DNA from: Chryseobacterium formosum
GTDB lineage: Bacteria > Bacteroidota > Bacteroidia > Flavobacteriales > Weeksellaceae
Length of the DNA: 64,000 nt
Assembly: GCF_026460885.1 (NCBI RefSeq)
Contig: NZ_JAOVZW010000011.1
Span: 62,001 to 126,000, forward strand
Reading direction: 5' to 3'
Shown here: one piece after another, positions 16,431 through 25,629 of the stretch
How positions within the stretch are numbered: the stretch's first letter is position 1
How the letters are laid out: every line of letters begins with the position of its first letter
Made by a program: the position numbers and the translations under genes
The notes under the pieces: model-generated
The model's database searches: none
The model's input: the letters and a program-made list of their open reading frames with translations, nothing else
Told to the model about the DNA's origin: nothing

Positions 16431-17267
16431 TTACTTTAGTTCGTTAGTTTTAACAGCGTCCATGTCGCCATAATCCATATTTTCTCCTGCCATTCCCCAG
16501 ATAAAAGTGTAGTTGGAAGTACCAACCCCTGAGTGAATAGACCATTCCGGAGACAAGACTGCTTCATTGTTTTTCATAAAGATATGACGGGTCTCATTCG
16601 GCTGGCCGAGAAAATGACTTACCGCCTGCCCTTCTTCAAGATCAAAATAAAAATAAGCTTCCATTCTACGGGTATGTGTATGAGAAGGCATTGTGTTCCA
16701 AACACTTCCTTCGTGCAACTCGGTCATTCCCATTTGTAATTGGCATGTTTCCAATACGCTGTTAACAATAAGTTTGTTGATTGTTCTTCTATTCGCATAT
16801 TTTGCTTCACCCAATTCTACAATTTCGGCTTCATTTTTTGTTATTTTCTTCGTAGGGAAAGTACGATGAGCTGGTGCAGAATTGAAATAGAATAAAGTCT
16901 GACCTTCATTTCCGTTTTCAAAAACAACATCTTTTGCTCCTTTTCCGATGTATAATGCTTCCTTATTACCAAGTTCGAAAACCTCTCCGTCTACGGTTAC
17001 TTTTCCGGCAGCGCCAACGTTGATAATTCCCAATTCTCTTCTCTCAAGGAAGCTCTCTGCCTTCAGATCATCAGTAGGCTCCAGTTTCAATGCACTTTTT
17101 ACAGGCATTGCACCACCCACGATCATTCTGTCGTACATAGAATACACTACATTGATTTGATCTTCATTAAATAAATCATTGATTAGAAACTCCCTTCTCA
17201 GGTCTTCAGTTGTATATTTTTTTACATCTTCAGGATGATGGGCGTAACGAAATTCTGATTTTGTCAT
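16431..17267 (-). CDS. kduI: 5-dehydro-4-deoxy-D-glucuronate isomerase KduI
   Basis: A 278-residue cupin-fold isomerase converting 5-keto-4-deoxyuronate to 2,5-diketo-3-deoxygluconate. The zinc ligands fall at the same numbers as in the E. coli enzyme: H196 and H198 in MPSHTHTRRMEAYFYF, E203, and H245 in EWSIHSGVG. The N-terminal RYAHHPEDVKKYTTEDLRREFL is also typical. It is the first gene of the minus-strand cluster. A LacI-type operator centred about 59 bp upstream of its ATG (17320-17333) probably governs it. Confidence 0.97.
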   Translation of the reverse strand: MTKSEFRYAHHPEDVKKYTTEDLRREFLINDLFNEDQINVVYSMYDRMIVGGAMPVKSALKLEPTDDLKAESFLERRELGIINVGAAGKVTVDGEVFELGNKEALYIGKGAKDVVFENGNEGQTLFYFNSAPAHRTFPTKKITKNEAEIVELGEAKYANRRTINKLIVNSVLETCQLQMGMTELHEGSVWNTMPSHTHTRRMEAYFYFDLEEGQAVSHFLGQPNETRHIFMKNNEAVLSPEWSIHSGVGTSNYTFIWGMAGENMDYGDMDAVKTNELK

Positions 17268-17319
17268 ACTCTAGATTTTAATCTTAAAATTGTGGTTTTA
17301 AAAAACCTGTTAAACATTG

Positions 17320-17333
17320 CGTAATCGATTGCA
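17320..17333. promoter_or_regulatory. LacI-type operator upstream of kduI
   Basis: The sequence CGTAATCGATTGCA has the perfectly palindromic core AATCGATT (17323-17330) and differs by one base from the second site at 18007-18020. Symmetric CG-centred sites of this kind are bound by LacI/GalR-family repressors. Its position 53-66 bp before the kduI start suits control of the minus-strand genes. The rest of the 875-bp divergent region (17268-18142) is AT-rich non-coding DNA with no gene that I can see. Confidence 0.7.
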
Positions 17334-17947
17334 TTAAATTACACTAAAATTGTACAGAAATACTTGTGGTTAAATATATAAATTATATGTATTCGGTTAA
17401 CAAAAAATTAATTTTAATTTATAATCAATTGATAAACAATGAAATAAAATTTAAAAATAAATTGTAAGTTGCCGATTTAATATTGAAAACAGTTAGTTTT
17501 TTTAACGAAATGCAAGACTAACTAGTATAAAAAATAAAAATCGTGCCATTAATTTAACACAAATCTATTCAAATGTGTTATATATAAGAATAAAAGCTAT
17601 TCTATATATATATGATGTTAAATTAACCCAATTTTTTACTATTTATAAAATACTTAAAATTCAACAGTAAAAAAACTGATAAAAATCACTTTATTTTTTT
17701 GAAATTGGTCTCTGACTACCAAAAATGGGAATTTATTTTAACTGAAAATGTAATGAATTTGCTATATTTTCCTGCATTTCAAAACTTAAACAGTATAAAA
17801 TTCAATATTTTTTAATTAACATAACCAACAAAGTTAATACGTTTCAATAAATTGATTTACAGATAATTAAATTAAATTAAATCGTACAAATTTTTCTATT
17901 ATTAACAAATTAAACACTGAAATTAATAAAAAAATAACATTTTTTTC

Positions 17948-17977
17948 TTTGCATAATGAAAAATAATATTAGTTTAG
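17948..17977 (+). promoter_or_regulatory. Candidate susC promoter
   Basis: TTTG at 17948-17951 is followed after 18 bp by TAGTTTAG at 17970-17977, close to the Bacteroidetes pattern TTTG-N19-TAnnTTTG with one mismatch in the -7 box. Transcription would begin near 17984, just upstream of the operator at 18007, so a bound repressor would block elongation or promoter clearance. Confidence 0.45.
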
Positions 17978-18006
17978 AAGCCAAGATATTTTACTATAAA
18001 AAATTA

Positions 18007-18020
18007 CGCAATCGATTGCA
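18007..18020. promoter_or_regulatory. LacI-type operator upstream of susC
   Basis: CGCAATCGATTGCA contains the perfect 12-bp palindrome GCAATCGATTGC (18008-18019). It resembles the general LacI-family consensus and matches the kduI-side site in 13 of 14 bases. It lies 123 bp before the susC ATG and about 24 bp downstream of the predicted transcription start. Confidence 0.75.
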
Positions 18021-18142
18021 CTCTAAATATGCGTAAGAATAAATAAAGTATTACTAAAAAACAGAAAACTTAAAAATCCAAAAAAACTTGAGAGGTTTTA
18101 ATGCTTCTCAAACCACAATTAAACTATATAAGGATACAATAA

Positions 18143-21100
18143 ATGGATAAAAAGGTACAATCAGTAAAGTGGTTATATTTAACTGTCTTCCTTCTTCCTG
18201 TACTGGCTATGGCTCAGGAAAAAGATAAAGAAACCAAAATTGACGAGGTCGTTTTGGTAGGATATAATAAAGTTTCTAAAAAAGATGTTACCAACGCTGT
18301 ATCATCTATTAAAGGAGAAGCCTTGAAAGATATGCCCGTGAACTCTGCAGCTGAAGCAATTCAGGGTAGACTTGCCGGAGTACAGGTTCAGGCTAGTGAA
18401 GGAAAACCGGGAGGTGATGTAGACATTACCATCAGAGGTGGAACTTCAATTACAGGAAGTAATGCTCCATTATATATCGTTGATGGTATACAAATGGATA
18501 ATGCAATGACGATTCTTTCGCCAAAAGAAATTGAATCTATTGAAGTTTTGAAAGATGCTTCATCTACATCAATTTACGGTTCTCGAGGTGCAAACGGGGT
18601 TGTTTTGATTACCACTAAAAGTGGACGTAAAAAAGCAATCACAACAATCAATTACAACGGTTTTACAGGGGTAAGAAAGATCATGAATACGCTTGATGTA
18701 TTAGATCCTTATGAGTTTGTTCTTTACCAGTATGAATTATACAAAAAGAATGGTGTAATAGGTGATGCTGATGATATTGCTTTTAACACTAGATATGGTA
18801 GCACTTATCAGGAATTGGAGAAGTATAAATCTGTTCAGAAAAGAGATTGGCAGGACGAACTTTTCGGTAAAGAAGCGTTCAACTTCACTCATAACCTTAG
18901 TGTAAACGGAGGATCTGAAAAGTCTGCTTTTTCATTTACTTTAAATCATGTGGATGAGGATGGAATTATGCTTAATTCCGGATTTAAAAGAAGCATGGCA
19001 AACTTTAAGTATGATTACGACATCAGTAAAAAACTTAAATTCGGGGTCAACGCAAGATACGGTAGATCTTTAACTACCGGAGTAGGAACTTCAAGCACCG
19101 GTTCTCAAAGTAATAACAGATTGAGAAACTCAGTAAGATATCAACCTTTTGAAGGAGGTTCATCTGTTCCTGTTGATGATTTTGATCCAAGCTATGCAAC
19201 TAATACCAACTTGGTAAATCCGTTACTTTTAAATGATAGCGAAATAAGAGATAATAGAGTTAATGACTTGTTATTGAATGCTTATATTAACTATAATATT
19301 ACGAAAGATTTCACATTCCGAAGTGTTGTAGGTTATGTACAAAGAGATATTTCAACTAATCAGTTTTGGGGTACGGTAACTTCTCAGGCAAGAGCAAACG
19401 CAGATATGCCAATTGTACAGCTTGACAGATCACAGACGAGAAGAATTACCAATACAAACACTTTAAACTATACCAAGAAATTTGGTCAACATAAAGTAGA
19501 TGTTTTATTGGGTCAGGAAATTATTCAAACAGATGGAGAATCAAGCAATAACTATGTAAAATGGTTCCCAAAATCCATCCTTCCTAATGAGGCATTTGCC
19601 AATATTGCAGCGGCAACTCCACCTGCAGGATTAATACAGGATGCAGCAAGAACGGCTGTAGTAGCACCGGATCGTTTAGCTTCATTCTTCGGACGTGTAA
19701 ATTATATTTTTGCTAATAAATATATCCTTACTGCATCAGTAAGAGCCGATGGATCCAACGTTTTCATGAAAGGAAATCAGTGGGGATATTTCCCTGCTGC
19801 TTCATTAGCATGGAAAGTGAAAGAAGAAAAATTCTTGAAAGATGTTGATTGGTTAAATGAATTAAAACTTCGTGTAGGTTACGGTCTATCGGGGAACAAC
19901 AGAATTACATCTTACCTTTGGGCAAACTTCTACAACATCAATGCAAACAACGGATATGTATTCGGAACTTCCGTTACACCGGGAGCTGCAGTTTCTACAA
20001 CACAGGCAAATCCTAATGTAAAATGGGAAGCTACAGTATCTAAAAACGCAGGTATTGATTATGAATTTTTCAAAGGAAGACTTTACGGTAGTGTAGACGG
20101 ATATATTACAGATACGAAAGATCTATTGGTATTGGCAAAAGTACCATTCCCAGGATATGCAAACCAATTCCAAAATTCAGGAAAAACAAGAAACAAAGGT
20201 CTTGAATTTACCGTAGGAGGAGTTATCGTAAACAACGAAAACTTCAACTGGAAAATGGATGCCAACATTTCTACCAATAAAAATACAATTTTAAGCTTAG
20301 GAAGCGGTACAGCGAGAGGTCAAGATTATTACTTGGTTCAGTCTGGAGGAATCGGAGGTTTCGATTTTATTGCTAAAGTAGGAAGCTCAGTAGGAACTTA
20401 TTACGGATATGTAACTGAAGGAAGATACGAGATTTCAGACTTCGATTACAATGCAGCAACTAAGGTTTATACATTGAAAGCGGGAGTTCCAAGCAGTAGT
20501 GCAATTGCTTTAGGAGCAAAAGCTGTACAACCTGGAGATCTTAAACTAAGAGATTTGAATGGTGACGGACAAATTACCGACGCTGACAGACAAGAATTAG
20601 GAAGTGCACTTCCAAAATTCTACGGAGGTTTCAACCAAACATTTAGATATAAAAATTTCGATATGAGTTTATTCTTTAATTTCTCTGTAGGAAATAAAGT
20701 TTATAATGCTAACAAAATCGAAAATACAACTCAATATTTGTACAGAGACAACAACATGGATGCTGCTGTTGCTGACAGATGGAGATGGTTTGACAATGCT
20801 GGTGTGAAAGTTACAGACCCTACTCAATTAGCTGCTTTGAATGCTAATACAACAATGTGGACTCCACCAACAGGACAATATATTCTTCACTCTTACGGAA
20901 TTGAAGACGGATCTTTCTTAAGATTAAACAACGTAACTTTAGGGTACACATTACCAAAAGGTTCTTTAGAAATGATTGGAGTGAAAAACTTCAGATTATA
21001 TGCAACAGTAAACAACTTATTTGTAATTACTGGGTACTCAGGTTACGATCCTGAAGCAAGTACAAGAAGAAATCCTTTAACTCCGGGGGTAGATTACGCA

Positions 21101-21151
21101 GCTTATCCTAGAAGCCGTTTCTTTGTAACAGGAGTAGATATCACTTTCTAA
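18143..21151 (+). CDS. SusC/RagA-type TonB-linked outer membrane transporter
   Basis: A 1,002-residue TonB-dependent beta-barrel that imports oligosaccharides together with its SusD partner. It has a signal peptide (KWLYLTVFLLPVLAMAQ), then almost at once the TonB box (DEVVLVGY, about 33-40). The plug follows with GRLAGVQVQASEGKPGGDVDITIRGG, the LYIVDGIQ motif, IESIEVLKDASSTSIYGSRGANGVVLITTK, and a barrel ending SRFFVTGVDITF. The usual N-terminal carboxypeptidase-like extension of many SusC proteins is absent, giving a compact form. The substrate is inferred as pectic oligogalacturonides from the downstream enzymes. It begins the plus-strand locus and is followed by susD after 11 bp. Confidence 0.96.
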   Translation: MDKKVQSVKWLYLTVFLLPVLAMAQEKDKETKIDEVVLVGYNKVSKKDVTNAVSSIKGEALKDMPVNSAAEAIQGRLAGVQVQASEGKPGGDVDITIRGGTSITGSNAPLYIVDGIQMDNAMTILSPKEIESIEVLKDASSTSIYGSRGANGVVLITTKSGRKKAITTINYNGFTGVRKIMNTLDVLDPYEFVLYQYELYKKNGVIGDADDIAFNTRYGSTYQELEKYKSVQKRDWQDELFGKEAFNFTHNLSVNGGSEKSAFSFTLNHVDEDGIMLNSGFKRSMANFKYDYDISKKLKFGVNARYGRSLTTGVGTSSTGSQSNNRLRNSVRYQPFEGGSSVPVDDFDPSYATNTNLVNPLLLNDSEIRDNRVNDLLLNAYINYNITKDFTFRSVVGYVQRDISTNQFWGTVTSQARANADMPIVQLDRSQTRRITNTNTLNYTKKFGQHKVDVLLGQEIIQTDGESSNNYVKWFPKSILPNEAFANIAAATPPAGLIQDAARTAVVAPDRLASFFGRVNYIFANKYILTASVRADGSNVFMKGNQWGYFPAASLAWKVKEEKFLKDVDWLNELKLRVGYGLSGNNRITSYLWANFYNINANNGYVFGTSVTPGAAVSTTQANPNVKWEATVSKNAGIDYEFFKGRLYGSVDGYITDTKDLLVLAKVPFPGYANQFQNSGKTRNKGLEFTVGGVIVNNENFNWKMDANISTNKNTILSLGSGTARGQDYYLVQSGGIGGFDFIAKVGSSVGTYYGYVTEGRYEISDFDYNAATKVYTLKAGVPSSSAIALGAKAVQPGDLKLRDLNGDGQITDADRQELGSALPKFYGGFNQTFRYKNFDMSLFFNFSVGNKVYNANKIENTTQYLYRDNNMDAAVADRWRWFDNAGVKVTDPTQLAALNANTTMWTPPTGQYILHSYGIEDGSFLRLNNVTLGYTLPKGSLEMIGVKNFRLYATVNNLFVITGYSGYDPEASTRRNPLTPGVDYAAYPRSRFFVTGVDITF

Positions 21152-21162
21152 AAAATTTAAAA

Positions 21163-22992
21163 ATGAAAAAAAGCAAATCAATACTTATTTTATCTTGTCT
21201 TGCGGGAGCGTTATTCTTTACAAATTCCTGCAGTGATTTCCTTAATCCTGAAAACCTTTCAAGTATTTCTGAGGCTCAGCAATTCGACAGTACTGCAGAT
21301 ACATTCGCAGCGTTGGTTGGAGTTTATTCTCAACTTGGAGGTGACGACGGATATGGACAAAGATTATCTTTGATTATTCCTCAGTCTGGTGACGATTTCA
21401 GAACTTCTGGAAGCTATAACTGTAATGACAGAAGAGGTGTAGCAACTTTTGGAGCTTGTGCAACAAATACAGAACTGAACAATCCATTTGGAAAACTATA
21501 TACAGGCATCGAACGTGCCAATTTAGTGATTAAAAACATCCCATTATCGCCTGTCTATCAGAGCGGTACTACAGATGATAAAAAACTAATGGACAGATAT
21601 TTAGGAGAAGCATTAACTCTTAGAGCTCAATATTATTATGAATTAATCAGAAACTGGGGTGACGTTCCTTTCTATCTTGTACCCGCTTCTGATGTTCCAG
21701 ATCAAAATGTACCAAAAACAGATCGTGATATAATCTATGATCAGATGATTGATGATTTAGCAAAAGCTGCAACTTTGGTTCCATGGAGATCTGAAGGGGG
21801 AACTACCAGCAACAGAATTTCTAAAGGTTTTGTGAAAGGTCTTAGAGCAAGAATTGCATTGGCAAGAGCTGGATATTCTTTAAGAAGAAACCCTCAAGTG
21901 ATGGCTCAAGGATCAAATCCTCAGAAATATTATCAAATTGCTTTCGACGAGTGTAAAGATATCATGAACCATGCCGGAGAGCATTCATTAAATCCAAGCT
22001 ACGAAAACGTTTTCAGAGCTCTTCATACTAATGCTCAAGATGCAACTAATGAAGTTATTTTCTCAGTTGGAGCTTTCGGAGGTGGTACAAGAACCGACTC
22101 TAAAATTGGATATTACAACGGTCTTAAACATCACGATAACTCAAACTGGAAAGGTGGTGGCGGTATTAATGCATTACCAACTTACTTCTACGAGTTTACA
22201 AAATATGATTTGAGAAGAGATATGAATGTTGGAATTTTCACAGTTAATGCTGCAAATCAGGCAGAATTAGTTGCTGCGAACTCATTTACCGATTCAAAAT
22301 ACAGAAAGTCTTGGACAAGTATTACAGGACCTTCTCAAACATTAGCGGTTGATTGGCCATTATTGAGAGTTTCTGATGTAATGTTGATGTTTGCTGAAGC
22401 TGATAACGAACTTCACGGTGCCCCTTCTGCAGATGCTATTAATGCTGTGAAAGCTGTAAGAAACAGAGCTTATACAGGTAACCTTACTCAAGTGGGAACA
22501 ATTCCTACAGACAAAGTTGGTTTCTTTAATTATATCGTTAAAGAAAGAATGTTAGAACTAGGTTCTGAAGGAATCAGAAAATATGACTTAATCAGATGGA
22601 ATCTTTTAGCAACAAAAATTGCTGAAACAAAGCAGAAGTTAACAGACTTCATCAACGGAGTTGGTGCTTATGCAAACGTTCCTTTAGATATTTACTATAA
22701 AGTTTCTGCGTTTGATCCTACAAAAACAGCTCAGCAAAATATTACTACAATTGATGTCTTTACAAATACCGGAGTAGCCAAAGCAGACGTATTTTATTTA
22801 CCAAGTCAATCAACTACAATTCCTACAGGATATAAGAAAATTGCTTGGAGATCTGGAGTTTTACCAACATATGTAAATGACCCTTCAGCCGGATATGCAC
22901 AATATTTCCAGGTGAATAAAAGAGAGCTTTTACCAATCTATTTCGAATTTATTCAAAATAATCCTGCTCTTACCCAAGATTATGGTTATTAG
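21163..22992 (+). CDS. SusD/RagB-type surface glycan-binding lipoprotein
   Basis: A 609-residue outer membrane lipoprotein that caps the SusC barrel and binds glycan. The lipoprotein signal ends at the lipobox FFTNSC (cysteine near residue 23), followed by SDFLNPENLSSISEAQQF. The helical RagB/SusD core includes ALTLRAQYYYELIRNWGDVPFYL, where RxxYYxxLIxxxGDVP is the family signature, and the C-terminal half has LLRVSDVMLMFAEADNEL and KERMLELGSEGIRKYDLIRWN. Slightly longer than the typical 500-570 residues. It is co-transcribed with susC; a hairpin follows before the pectinesterase gene. Confidence 0.96.
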   Translation: MKKSKSILILSCLAGALFFTNSCSDFLNPENLSSISEAQQFDSTADTFAALVGVYSQLGGDDGYGQRLSLIIPQSGDDFRTSGSYNCNDRRGVATFGACATNTELNNPFGKLYTGIERANLVIKNIPLSPVYQSGTTDDKKLMDRYLGEALTLRAQYYYELIRNWGDVPFYLVPASDVPDQNVPKTDRDIIYDQMIDDLAKAATLVPWRSEGGTTSNRISKGFVKGLRARIALARAGYSLRRNPQVMAQGSNPQKYYQIAFDECKDIMNHAGEHSLNPSYENVFRALHTNAQDATNEVIFSVGAFGGGTRTDSKIGYYNGLKHHDNSNWKGGGGINALPTYFYEFTKYDLRRDMNVGIFTVNAANQAELVAANSFTDSKYRKSWTSITGPSQTLAVDWPLLRVSDVMLMFAEADNELHGAPSADAINAVKAVRNRAYTGNLTQVGTIPTDKVGFFNYIVKERMLELGSEGIRKYDLIRWNLLATKIAETKQKLTDFINGVGAYANVPLDIYYKVSAFDPTKTAQQNITTIDVFTNTGVAKADVFYLPSQSTTIPTGYKKIAWRSGVLPTYVNDPSAGYAQYFQVNKRELLPIYFEFIQNNPALTQDYGY

Positions 22993-23023
22993 TAAAAATA
23001 TACATTCATATTAATTAATTTTC

Positions 23024-23064
23024 AGTACAGACTTCCTCCTTTACGGGAGAAGGTCTGTACTTTT
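23024..23064 (+). terminator. Terminator or attenuator hairpin after susD
   Basis: AGTACAGAC and GTCTGTACT pair perfectly, and the inner TTCCTCC/GGGAGAA tract extends the stem with a bulge; TTTTCTT follows. It lies 32 bp after susD and 22 bp before the pectinesterase start, so it may lower expression of the enzyme genes relative to susCD. Confidence 0.7.
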
Positions 23065-23085
23065 CTTCAAGAAAAATTCGGCAAT

Positions 23086-24111
23086 ATGCAGATTTCAGGT
23101 TTAAAAAATAGTATCAAATTCTTATTAATTTTTTCAGCAGTCATTATCAGTCTTCTTTCTTTCAAAATTAATGATGATAAAACCATCATAGTTTCGAAAG
23201 ACGGAAAAGGTAACTTTACGACTATTCAACAGGCAATTGATGCAGTTGAAGAAGGAAAAACAGTAAGAACAAAAATTATTGTAAAACCGGGAACTTACAG
23301 AGAAAAAATAACTGTTTCTGAAACAAAAAGCCCGATAATTTTAATAGGAGAAAATCCTGAAAACACCATTTTGGTTTATGGAGATCATGCTTCAAAGCAA
23401 AACGCAGAAGGTAAAAATATAGGAACAACAGGTTCATCTTCAATTTTTATTTTTTCTAATGATTTTTCAGCTAAAAACATCACTTTTCAAAATGATGCAG
23501 GACCAGTCGGACAAGCTGTTGCCGTTTTAACAACAGGCGACAGAATCGCTTTTGAAAATTGCAAATTCTTAGGATTTCAGGATACTTTATATACTAAAGG
23601 AGCACAGGACGCTTTAGATAAAACCAAAATTTCAAGAAACTATTTTAAAAACTGCTACATCGAAGGAACTACCGATTATATTTTCGGAGCCGGAACAGCT
23701 GTTTTTGAAGACTGTACGATTTACTCCAAAAAAAATGCTTCTTATGTGACAGCAGCTTCCACAATTGAAGGAAACGAATTCGGTTATGTATTTATTAACT
23801 GTAATTTAACAGGCGATGCAGATGCAAATTCTGTATATTTGGGTCGTCCGTGGAGACCATTTGCTAAAACTGTCTACATCAGTTGTGCAATCGATTCCAC
23901 AATAAAAAAAGAAGGATGGCACAATTGGTCTAAACCTGATGCTGAAAAAACAACTTTCTACGCAGAATATAATTCTAAAGGTTCAGGAGCAGATATTTCA
24001 AAAAGAGTTTTCTGGTCGCATCAATTAACAAAAGAACAAAGCAAAAAATATACTGCCAAAAATGTACTTTCCGGAAAAGATCAATGGAATTACAAAAAAG
24101 CACTTAAATAA
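23086..24111 (+). CDS. Pectinesterase, CE8 family (first copy)
   Basis: A 341-residue pectin methylesterase that removes methyl groups from homogalacturonan. It has a right-handed beta-helix with all CE8 motifs: GQAVA with Q143, FQDTLYT with Q165 and D166, EGTTDYIFGAG with D197, and LGRPWRPF with R254 and W256. A hydrophobic N-terminal segment (about residues 10-26) suggests export. The opening VSKDGKGNFTTIQQAIDAV is the classical N-terminal block. It is only moderately similar to the second CE8 at 32123. Together with PL1 12 bp downstream it starts the enzyme section of the locus. Confidence 0.95.
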   Translation: MQISGLKNSIKFLLIFSAVIISLLSFKINDDKTIIVSKDGKGNFTTIQQAIDAVEEGKTVRTKIIVKPGTYREKITVSETKSPIILIGENPENTILVYGDHASKQNAEGKNIGTTGSSSIFIFSNDFSAKNITFQNDAGPVGQAVAVLTTGDRIAFENCKFLGFQDTLYTKGAQDALDKTKISRNYFKNCYIEGTTDYIFGAGTAVFEDCTIYSKKNASYVTAASTIEGNEFGYVFINCNLTGDADANSVYLGRPWRPFAKTVYISCAIDSTIKKEGWHNWSKPDAEKTTFYAEYNSKGSGADISKRVFWSHQLTKEQSKKYTAKNVLSGKDQWNYKKALK

Positions 24112-24122
24112 TACATCGGATT

Positions 24123-25568
24123 ATGAAAAATACTTTTTTTGCAGCTTCAATACTCGGAATTTTCACTTTACAAAACTGTACTTCTCAGTCTAAAGTTTTA
24201 AGTGAAAACGAAACCGTGATTTCAGGAAAAACAATCAGTTTTCCCGGAGCAGAAGGTTTCGGAAGATTCACAACGGGAGGAAGAGGCGGAAAAGTTTTAT
24301 TTGTCACCAAATTGACGGACGACGGCTCAGAAGGAACTTTAAGATATGTTTTGGAACAAAAAGGAGCGAGATATATTGTTTTTAAAACAGCAGGAACCAT
24401 TTATTTGGAATCTCCTTTAAGAATAAAAGAAGGCGATGTGACAATTGCCGGACAAACCGCTCCCGGAGATGGAATCACAGTGGCAAACTACGAAACTTTC
24501 GTAGCAGCAGATAATGTGATTATCCGTTACATGAGGTTCAGAATGGGAGATCAGAAAAAAGTGGAAGGTGACGCTTTAGGCGCAAGATTCATCAAAAATC
24601 TGATAGTCGATCACTGTTCGATGAGTTGGTCTACCGACGAAACGGTTTCTATCTATGTGAATGAAAATACAACGCTTCAATGGTGTGTGATTGCAGAAAG
24701 TTTAAGAAATTCTGCCCATCAAAAAGGAGCTCATGGTTATGGTGGAATTGCAGGTGGAAAATTCGCATCTTTCCATCATAATATTTACGCAAATCACGAC
24801 AGCAGAAATCCTAGATTGGGAGAATATGCAGGAAGTAAATTTGCGTTGACCGATTTGACGGATATGCGAAACAATGTCGTGTACAATTGGGGACATAATA
24901 ACGTTTACGGCGGCGAAGGAATGAATGTAAACATCGTTAATTCATACTACAAACCCGGTCCTGCAACATTGACAAAGAAAAGAATTGTGGCTATTGATAA
25001 AAACGAAAAACCAACAACTGAAGTTTACAATATTTGGGGAAAGTATTATATCAGCGGAAACGTGGTTGAAGGAAGTCCTGAAGTAACAGAAGATAACTGG
25101 AACTTCGGAGTTTTCAATCAAATGAAACCTGCTTATAATTTAACGGAAGCTGATAAAAATTCAATTAAAATTAATCAGCCTCACGATATTCAGAACAATG
25201 TAAGAAAACATACAGCCAAAGAAGCTTATGAAAAAATCTTACAAATTGGTGGGGCAAGTTTGGTGAGAGATGCTGTAGATTTACGAGTTTTGAAAGATGT
25301 AAAAAACGGAAATTTCACTTACGAAGGCTCTCTAGGAAGCAAAAACGGAATCATCGATTCTCAAAATGATGTAGGCGGTTTTCCAAATTTAAAAATGGGA
25401 AAAATCCCTTTGGATTCAGACAACGACGGAATGCCCGATGAATGGGAAATCAAACATCATCTCAATCCTAATAAATACGACGCAAACGGAAGAGATTTAG
25501 ATAAAAACTACGACAACATAGAGGTTTATACTCACAGTATTGTGCAGGATATTACTAAAAAACAATAA
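24123..25568 (+). CDS. Pectate lyase, PL1 family lipoprotein
   Basis: A 481-residue pectate lyase that cleaves demethylated polygalacturonate by beta-elimination. The N terminus is a lipoprotein signal with lipobox LQNC, so it is probably on the outer membrane surface. Family motifs include FPGAEGFGRFTTGGRGGKV, GTLRYVLEQ, IVDHCSMSWSTDETVSIY and NHDSRNPRLGEYAG. A calcium-binding-like segment DSDNDGMPDEWEIKH occurs near residue 437, common at the C terminus of Bacteroidetes PL1 enzymes. It acts after the CE8 enzymes. The downstream GH105 starts 61 bp later. Confidence 0.94.
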   Translation: MKNTFFAASILGIFTLQNCTSQSKVLSENETVISGKTISFPGAEGFGRFTTGGRGGKVLFVTKLTDDGSEGTLRYVLEQKGARYIVFKTAGTIYLESPLRIKEGDVTIAGQTAPGDGITVANYETFVAADNVIIRYMRFRMGDQKKVEGDALGARFIKNLIVDHCSMSWSTDETVSIYVNENTTLQWCVIAESLRNSAHQKGAHGYGGIAGGKFASFHHNIYANHDSRNPRLGEYAGSKFALTDLTDMRNNVVYNWGHNNVYGGEGMNVNIVNSYYKPGPATLTKKRIVAIDKNEKPTTEVYNIWGKYYISGNVVEGSPEVTEDNWNFGVFNQMKPAYNLTEADKNSIKINQPHDIQNNVRKHTAKEAYEKILQIGGASLVRDAVDLRVLKDVKNGNFTYEGSLGSKNGIIDSQNDVGGFPNLKMGKIPLDSDNDGMPDEWEIKHHLNPNKYDANGRDLDKNYDNIEVYTHSIVQDITKKQ

Positions 25569-25629
25569 TAGTATTTTTACTAAAATTAAATTTAAAAACA
25601 GAAAAATCAACTTTAAAACTATATATAAA

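Noticed and set aside
18143..22992. SusC/SusD as starch-type system
   Set aside because: No GH13 or GH97 gene is nearby; all neighbouring enzymes target pectin.
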